Shown here one piece after another: positions 60,801-64,000 of a stretch of 64,000 bases of DNA. Numbering within the stretch: the stretch's first letter is position 1; each line of letters begins with the position of its first letter. Below the pieces are notes generated by a model. The model did no database searches. It saw only the letters and a list, made by a program, of their open reading frames with translations, and was not told the DNA's origin. The DNA is taken from assembly GCA_036271555.1 (NCBI GenBank), contig DATBAK010000062.1, forward strand, positions 1-64,000, written 5' to 3'. The position numbers and the translations under genes were made by a program. Origin of the DNA: Acidimicrobiia bacterium. GTDB taxonomy: Bacteria > Actinomycetota > Acidimicrobiia > IMCC26256 > PALSA-610.

Positions 60801-61397
60801 GCCGATCGCGCGTGCGATGTCGAGCAACGGCTTGCTCACGCGCGCGTCGTCGTCGAGCCCGTGATCCTGCACTTCGACGAAGAAGTTGTCCTTGCCGAAG
60901 ATGTCCTGGAAGCGCGAGGCGGCCTCGAGCGCCTCCTTCTCCTGCCCGTTCAGGATGAGCTGCGGAACGAGACCACCGAGGCAGCCCGTCGTCGCGATCA
61001 ATCCCTCGTGGTGACGCTCGAACAGCTCCCAGTCGGTGCGCGGCTTGTAGTAGTAGCCGTCGAGATACGCGGCGCTGCTGACCTGGATCAGGTTGTGGTA
61101 GCCGATGTTCGATTCCGCGAGCAGCGTGAGGTGGTAGATCTCGTGCTCGGACCGCTTCGGACGGTCGAAGCGCGAGCCGTCGGTGAAGTACGCCTCCATG
61201 CCGAGCACCGGCGTGATCCCCGCCTCGCGCGCGGCGCGGTAGAGGTCGAGGACGCCGTACATGTTCCCGTGGTCGGTGATGCCGACCGCGGGTTGGCCGT
61301 CGCTGACCGCGGCCCGGATGACGTCGCCGATCCGCGAGGCCCCGTCGAGCATCGAGTACTCGGTGTGGAGATGCAGATGGACGAACGATTTGGGCAT
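57888..61397 (-). CDS. dnaE: DNA polymerase III alpha subunit DnaE (DnaE1 type)
   Basis: 1169 residues. The N-terminal PHP domain (FVHLHLHTEYSMLDGASRI, GITDHGNMYGVLDL), the C-family polymerase core with PDIDMDFEARYRGEM and GSAAGSCVAYCLRI, a tandem helix-hairpin-helix region and a C-terminal OB fold (ATLVLEDLGATVEVMVFPK) are present. It is the chromosomal replicase. The ATG at 61397 is preceded by a GAGGGAGCGG box. A DnaA-box-like palindrome lies 43 bases upstream. Confidence 0.97.
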   Translation of the reverse strand: MPKSFVHLHLHTEYSMLDGASRIGDVIRAAVSDGQPAVGITDHGNMYGVLDLYRAAREAGITPVLGMEAYFTDGSRFDRPKRSEHEIYHLTLLAESNIGYHNLIQVSSAAYLDGYYYKPRTDWELFERHHEGLIATTGCLGGLVPQLILNGQEKEALEAASRFQDIFGKDNFFVEVQDHGLDDDARVSKPLLDIARAIGAPLLATNDSHYTEANEAEAHDALLCVQTGALMSDTNRFHFEGNDFYIKSAAEMRHVFRDLPESCDNTLLVAERSNTEISFGNDVLPSFPVPQGHDEDSYLRELCLEGAKDRYGQSPPLHVLERLEYELGVIKTMGFSAYFLVVWDLVRYAKSHGIRVGPGRGSAAGSCVAYCLRIVDIDPIKYDLLFERFLNPGRKQMPDIDMDFEARYRGEMIRYAAQRYGADHVAQIVTFSTIKARAAVRDAARVLGYPYGLGDKVAKLMPPLIMGRDTPLRACFEEEPKFADGFKMAGELRDLYEVDPDARRVLDVARGLEGLRRQDGIHAAAVVITRDRLTEYLPVQRKPEPGTPIEESPIVTQYEMHGVEELGLLKMDFLGLRNLDVISIAVALIEQSTGVKVDVDSIDIEDVATFELLRRGDTIGVFQLEGGPMRALLRAVAPTTFEDLSAVGALYRPGPMAQNWHTEYAERKNGRRPVKYDHPDLEEVLAPTYGLVVYQEQLMHVSQKLAGYSLEEADNLRKATGKKIREMIAKERTKFVEGCVRNGHTADFAEAYFDKIEPFADYSFNKSHTVAYGLVTYQTAFLKANYPIQYFAALLTSVKTNLDKAAVYLNECRQMDVPVLIPDVNESESDFGVRLDPAIGAGGAIRFGLSAVRNVGEGVAELILVARREGEPFTDFYDFCERVDPLALNKRTIESLIKAGAFDALGHPRQGLLLVFEQIVDRILKRRRERDQGTLSFFDLAPEAAGGTEVFDERLPIPDVEFDKGQQLAFEKEMLGLYVSDHPLLGARRVLSRLADCTIAELLELDDGSMRVVAGIVSGLNRKYTKRGDLMATLVLEDLGATVEVMVFPKTMQQYGELLASDAIITIKGRVDGREDTPKIIAMEITRPEIVLDSGPTVRLRVRPGVLTGPKVDRLHEILRAHPGDSPFFVHLVSAEKETVLKLGDEFACDPRTDLFAELRIAFGPDCIA

Positions 61398-61439
61398 GAC
61401 GGCCGGACTACCGCTCCCTCGAGATCTCCGCTCCCGCCG

Positions 61440-61464
61440 AGTTATCCACCGCTTGGGGATAACT
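61440..61464. promoter_or_regulatory. DnaA-box-like palindrome upstream of dnaE
   Basis: AGTTATCC and GGATAACT (8 bp each) are inverted around a 9-base centre. On the two strands this gives TTATCCACC and TTATCCCCA, each one or two bases from the DnaA box TTATCCACA. It lies 43-67 bases before the dnaE ATG. Confidence 0.55.
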
Positions 61465-61523
61465 ACAGGCGTGTGATTCGAGCCTAGGCGCGCGCCGACG
61501 GCAGGGCAACGGACGACCTGCCT

Positions 61524-61556
61524 CCCACGCGGCCGAAGGCGAGAGCGGAGCGAGCG
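61524..61556. repeat. Dispersed element, type C copy 2
   Basis: On the minus strand it reads CGCTCGCTCCGCTCTCGCC and ends TTCGGCCGCGTGGG, matching the copy at 36477 at 31 of 33 positions. It starts 7 bases after the stop of the phosphodiesterase-like gene. Confidence 0.65.
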
Positions 61557-61563
61557 AGAAGGA

Positions 61564-62670
61564 TCAGTTCGCCCGGCCCCGCGCCGCGCGCAGCGGCACC
61601 CACATCTCCTGGGCGGTGAGGCTGCCGTGGGCCGAGCGCAGCGACCGTTCGCGCGGCAGCGCCGGGTCGACGAACGCGACGGGCTCGCGGGCCGCGAGCA
61701 CGACGTCGCCGAGGCGGCCGGGGATGCTGCCGGTCGCGCCGGTGCCGAGCCAACCCGCCTCGAGCAGCTCCTTGCGGCTGAGCACCCACGCGACGTCGTC
61801 GAGCTTCTCGTGCGCGGCGGCGACCAGGTCGCGCGCTTGGTTCGGCTTCGCGTAGAGGTAGCGGAACCGACCGTCGCCCGCCTGCTTGTCGATCATCGGG
61901 TGCAGCTCGTCGATCTCGATCCACGACTCGGGCTCGAGGTGCACCTGTCCGTGGTCCGCGGTCACGAGGAGCGCGGTGTCGGACGGCAGCGCGTCGAGGA
62001 GCGCGCCGACGAGCGCATCCGCGGTCGCGAGCTCGCGCGCGTAGAAGGTGTCGTGCAGCCCGTACGCGTGCGCGACCTCGTCGACACCCGGGTAGTAGGC
62101 GTACACGAACTTCTCGCCCGCGAGCGCGAGCAACCGGCAGTGCTCGATGAGCGTCGCGACCGTCTTCCACCCGATGAAGATCGAGCCGCGGAGGTGCGCG
62201 TCGGAGAAGCCGGTGTCGCGGAACTCGAGTCGCGTCACCACCGGCACCGAACGGCCGAGGAACGCGTCGTGCCGCTGCACGGTGAACGGATCGGGCGCGC
62301 GGCGCGCGCTCGACTGCCACCGCAGCACGTTGAGCACGTCGCCGTCGACCAGCATGCGAAAGCCGACGACTCCGTGCTGCGCGGGCGCGAGCCCGGTCGC
62401 GATCGACGTGAGCGCGGTCGCGGTCGTCGACGGCACGACGGTCGTGATGCGACCACCCTCCATCGCCGAGAGCTCGCGCAGCACGTCCGGGCGCGCCTCG
62501 ACCTCGTTCGCGCCGAGCCCGTCGAGGACGAGGAGCACGACACACTTCGCGTCGCGCACCGGCTCGGGCAACCACGGAGCGGGACGGCCGCCGACGAGCG
62601 CGGGGATCAGCCCGGCCACCGATGCTCCGTCGAGCTGCGGGAGGACAGGTGCGCCCGCCACCGGCTCCAT
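61564..62670 (-). CDS. Alkaline-phosphatase-superfamily (nucleotide pyrophosphatase/phosphodiesterase-like) protein
   Basis: 368 residues. The metal-site motif VVLLVLDGLGANEV and the nucleophile region TTVVPSTTATALTSIATGL (Thr in the conserved TxT) are followed by FVYAYYPGVDEVAHAYGLH and TALLVTADHGQVHL, the C-terminal metal ligands. No signal peptide is visible, so it may act in the cytoplasm. The substrate is unknown. The gene is divergent from the Rrf2 regulator across 70 bases. Confidence 0.85.
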   Translation of the reverse strand: MEPVAGAPVLPQLDGASVAGLIPALVGGRPAPWLPEPVRDAKCVVLLVLDGLGANEVEARPDVLRELSAMEGGRITTVVPSTTATALTSIATGLAPAQHGVVGFRMLVDGDVLNVLRWQSSARRAPDPFTVQRHDAFLGRSVPVVTRLEFRDTGFSDAHLRGSIFIGWKTVATLIEHCRLLALAGEKFVYAYYPGVDEVAHAYGLHDTFYARELATADALVGALLDALPSDTALLVTADHGQVHLEPESWIEIDELHPMIDKQAGDGRFRYLYAKPNQARDLVAAAHEKLDDVAWVLSRKELLEAGWLGTGATGSIPGRLGDVVLAAREPVAFVDPALPRERSLRSAHGSLTAQEMWVPLRAARGRAN

Positions 62671-62677
62671 GGGCCGC

Positions 62678-62683
62678 AGAGTA
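62678..62683 (-). promoter_or_regulatory. Putative -10 box of the phosphodiesterase-like gene
   Basis: TACTCT on the minus strand ends 7 bases before the ATG, fitting a leaderless message. It shares a 70-base divergent gap with the rrf2 promoter. Confidence 0.4.
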
Positions 62684-62728
62684 CGGGTTCGAGCGACCGG
62701 CCCGGCGCCAATCCCGGATGGCGTTCTC

Positions 62729-62734
62729 TACGAT
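62729..62734 (+). promoter_or_regulatory. Putative -10 box of the Rrf2-type regulator
   Basis: TACGAT ends 6 bases before the GTG start, so transcription should begin at or next to the start codon. The site lies in the gap shared with the divergent phosphodiesterase-like gene. Confidence 0.5.
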
Positions 62735-62740
62735 GGGGCG

Positions 62741-63148
62741 GTGAAGGTCTCCACTCGCAGCGACTATGCGGCCCGCGCGCTGCTGTCGCTCGCACTCCAC
62801 GGCGAGGAACGGCCGACGTCGGTGAAGGAGATCGCCGAACGCACGGGGCTGCCCCAGCCGTACCTCGAGCAGATCCTGCTCTCGGTGAAGGGTGCGGGGC
62901 TCGTGCGCTCCAAGCGCGGGGTGGGCGGCGGCTACGTGCTCGCCCGCACACCGGCGGAGATCACGCTCGCCGACGTCGTCGCCGCGGTCGAGGGCCCGCA
63001 GCCCGCGCTCGTCGACGACCACGACCACTGCGAGGGCCACTGCGTCCTCCAAGAGGTCTGGGTCGAGCTGTCGGAGGAGACCCGCAAGGTCCTCGACCGC
63101 TTCACCCTCGCCGACCTCGTCGTCCGCACCCGCAAGGGACACGCGTGA
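62741..63148 (+). CDS. Rrf2-family transcriptional regulator
   Basis: 135 residues. The winged-helix head (VKVSTRSDYAARALLSLAL) is followed by VKEIAERTGLPQPYLEQIL, the recognition helix, then LVRSKRGVGGGYVLARTP, the wing. Beyond residue 90 lies DDHDHCEGHCVLQEVW with Cys97 and Cys101 plus three His, in place of the three-Cys cluster loop of IscR. It may sense Fe-S, metal or redox state (inference). The GTG start is preceded by a TACGAT box at leaderless spacing. Confidence 0.88.
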   Translation: MKVSTRSDYAARALLSLALHGEERPTSVKEIAERTGLPQPYLEQILLSVKGAGLVRSKRGVGGGYVLARTPAEITLADVVAAVEGPQPALVDDHDHCEGHCVLQEVWVELSEETRKVLDRFTLADLVVRTRKGHA

Positions 63149-63197
63149 GCGCGTGAGTGGCCGAGCGCGCGAGCGACGCGAGCAGCGCGACCACGCC

Positions 63198-63245
63198 CAC
63201 TCCCATCCCGCGTCACGGAGCGGCGAGCTCAGCGAGCGCGACCAG
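63198..63245. repeat. Dispersed palindromic element, type A-like copy at the rrf2/rluD junction
   Basis: Tail CACTCCCATCCCGCG, then GAGCGGCGAGCTCAGCGAGC and GCGACCAG. It ends 2 bases from the rluD stop codon on the minus strand. A second head-like GCGAGCAGCGCGACCA lies just upstream, so the element may be partly doubled. It sits at a convergent junction. Confidence 0.75.
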
Positions 63246-63247
63246 AA

Positions 63248-64000
63248 TCAGTCGGGCGGACCGAGCGCAGCGAGAACGCCGGTGAGGTCGGGCGGCAACC
63301 GGTCGTCGAACGAGATCCGCTCTCCGGTCGCGGGGTGGTCGAACGCGAGCCGGGTCGCGTGGAGGAACGGCCGGCGCAGCGGGATCGAGTCGCGCACGCC
63401 GCGATAGGTCGCGTCGCCGACGATCGGATGACCGATCGCCTCCATGTGCACACGGATCTGGTGCGTGCGCCCGGTCTCGAGCCGGCACGACAGGCGCGCG
63501 ACGACCGGCGTCGACCAGGTCTGCTCGACGTCGTACGCGGTGCGCGCGGCGCGACCCTCCGCGCGCACGGCCATGCGCGTGCGTCGCGCTTCCGAACGCC
63601 CGATCGGCGCGTCGACGACACCGCGGCGCGCGTCGGGCACGCCCCACACCAGCGCGTCGTACACGCGCTCGACGCTGCGCCCTGCGAGCTGCTCCACCAG
63701 CGAGTCGTACGCGCGCGCCGAACGCGCGACGACCAACAACCCGCTCGTCTCGCGATCGAGCCGGTGCACGATGCCCGGTCGCGTGCGATCGCCGACGTCG
63801 ACGATCTCGGGATAGCGCGCGAGCAATCCCGACACGAGCGTGCCGTGCTCGTTCCCGGCACCCGGATGCACGACCAGACCGACCGGCTTCGCGACGACGA
63901 TCACGTCGGCGTCTTCGTGCGCGACGACGACGTCGACCGCTTCCGCTTCCGGCAGCGCGTCGACGGCGGGTTCACCGCGCACCTCGATGACGTCGCCCGA
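63248..64000 (-). CDS. rluD: 23S rRNA pseudouridine synthase RluD-type, 5' end outside the window
   Basis: At least 250 residues; the frame is open to the right edge. The first visible residues (SGDVIEVRGEP) are the end of an S4-type RNA-binding domain, so an internal GTG at 63982 is not the start. The catalytic motif is GIVHRLDRETSGLLVVA, with its Asp as nucleophile, and the C-terminus has ETGRTHQIRVHMEAIGHPIV. It modifies uridines in helix 69-type positions of 23S rRNA by family knowledge. Confidence 0.9.
   Translation of the reverse strand, partial: SGDVIEVRGEPAVDALPEAEAVDVVVAHEDADVIVVAKPVGLVVHPGAGNEHGTLVSGLLARYPEIVDVGDRTRPGIVHRLDRETSGLLVVARSARAYDSLVEQLAGRSVERVYDALVWGVPDARRGVVDAPIGRSEARRTRMAVRAEGRAARTAYDVEQTWSTPVVARLSCRLETGRTHQIRVHMEAIGHPIVGDATYRGVRDSIPLRRPFLHATRLAFDHPATGERISFDDRLPPDLTGVLAALGPPD

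Noticed and set aside
58452-61487. 1011-codon plus-strand frame opposite dnaE
   Set aside because: Same artefact: the codon bias of dnaE leaves the antisense frame open; the sequence is Arg/Glu/Leu/Val repeats without domain logic.
23161-63245. CRISPR array made of the repeats
   Set aside because: Copies are scattered over tens of kilobases in both orientations, without regular spacers and without cas genes.

Overview
The window is very GC-rich, and its genes run almost unbroken on the minus strand with many 4-base ATGA/GTGA stop/start overlaps and frequent GTG starts. Its content points to an actinobacterium, probably a deep-branching one such as Acidimicrobiia (inference). It has the mycothiol ligase MshC, a phosphatidylinositol/PIM lipid block (pgsA, a PatA-like acyltransferase, pimA), F420-linked proteins (an NpdG-like reductase and a luciferase-like oxidoreductase) and a bifunctional Rel. 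It also has the core order thrS-HIT-pgsA-patA-pimA, pdxS-pdxT-yebC, ruvCAB, yajC-secD-secF-apt-rel, hisS-aspS-rarA, alaS-ruvX-mltG-aroE, which I recognise as colinear with the corresponding block of Mycobacterium tuberculosis.

Layout. 0-2.8 kb: nitrogen operon (winged-helix protein, amt, PII). 2.9-4.1 kb: secreted beta-helix protein. 4.1-6.7 kb: pilus ATPase PilB and a DUF4388 protein. 6.8-17.1 kb: shikimate/cell-wall/aminoacyl-tRNA block. 17.1-20.8 kb: three prepilin-like genes inserted between hisS and rel. 20.9-30.3 kb: rel, apt, secFD, yajC, a crotonase and ruvBAC. 30.4-33.5 kb: GNAT protein and a CO-dehydrogenase-like set (coxS, coxM, MobA-like, coxG) with no large catalytic subunit. 33.6-39.1 kb: peroxiredoxin, yebC, pdxT, pdxS, DUF3048 protein, htpX, lemA. 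39.1-43.7 kb: PIM lipid genes and a secreted glycoside hydrolase. 43.9-45.9 kb: an EF-G paralogue on the plus strand. 46-53.6 kb: mscL, HIT protein, thrS, a membrane glycosyltransferase-like protein, mshC and an F420 reductase. 54.3-57.7 kb: plus-strand accessory genes (cupredoxin lipoprotein, luciferase-like oxidoreductase, phosphoesterase, methyltransferase). 57.9-64 kb: dnaE, a phosphodiesterase-like gene, an Rrf2 regulator and a partial rluD.

The most unusual feature is a dispersed family of short palindromic, GAGCGGCGAGC-type elements of about 35-90 bp. Several copies lie a few bases beyond stop codons, and one lies at each of the three convergent gene junctions. One copy is captured in frame inside pdxT. 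Another separates pdxS from pdxT and is flanked by a 31-bp imperfect duplication of the pdxT start. No RAYT-type transposase, IS element, prophage, CRISPR array, tRNA or rRNA was seen. Many genes have a TANNNT hexamer 6-8 bases before the start codon, suggesting leaderless mRNAs.
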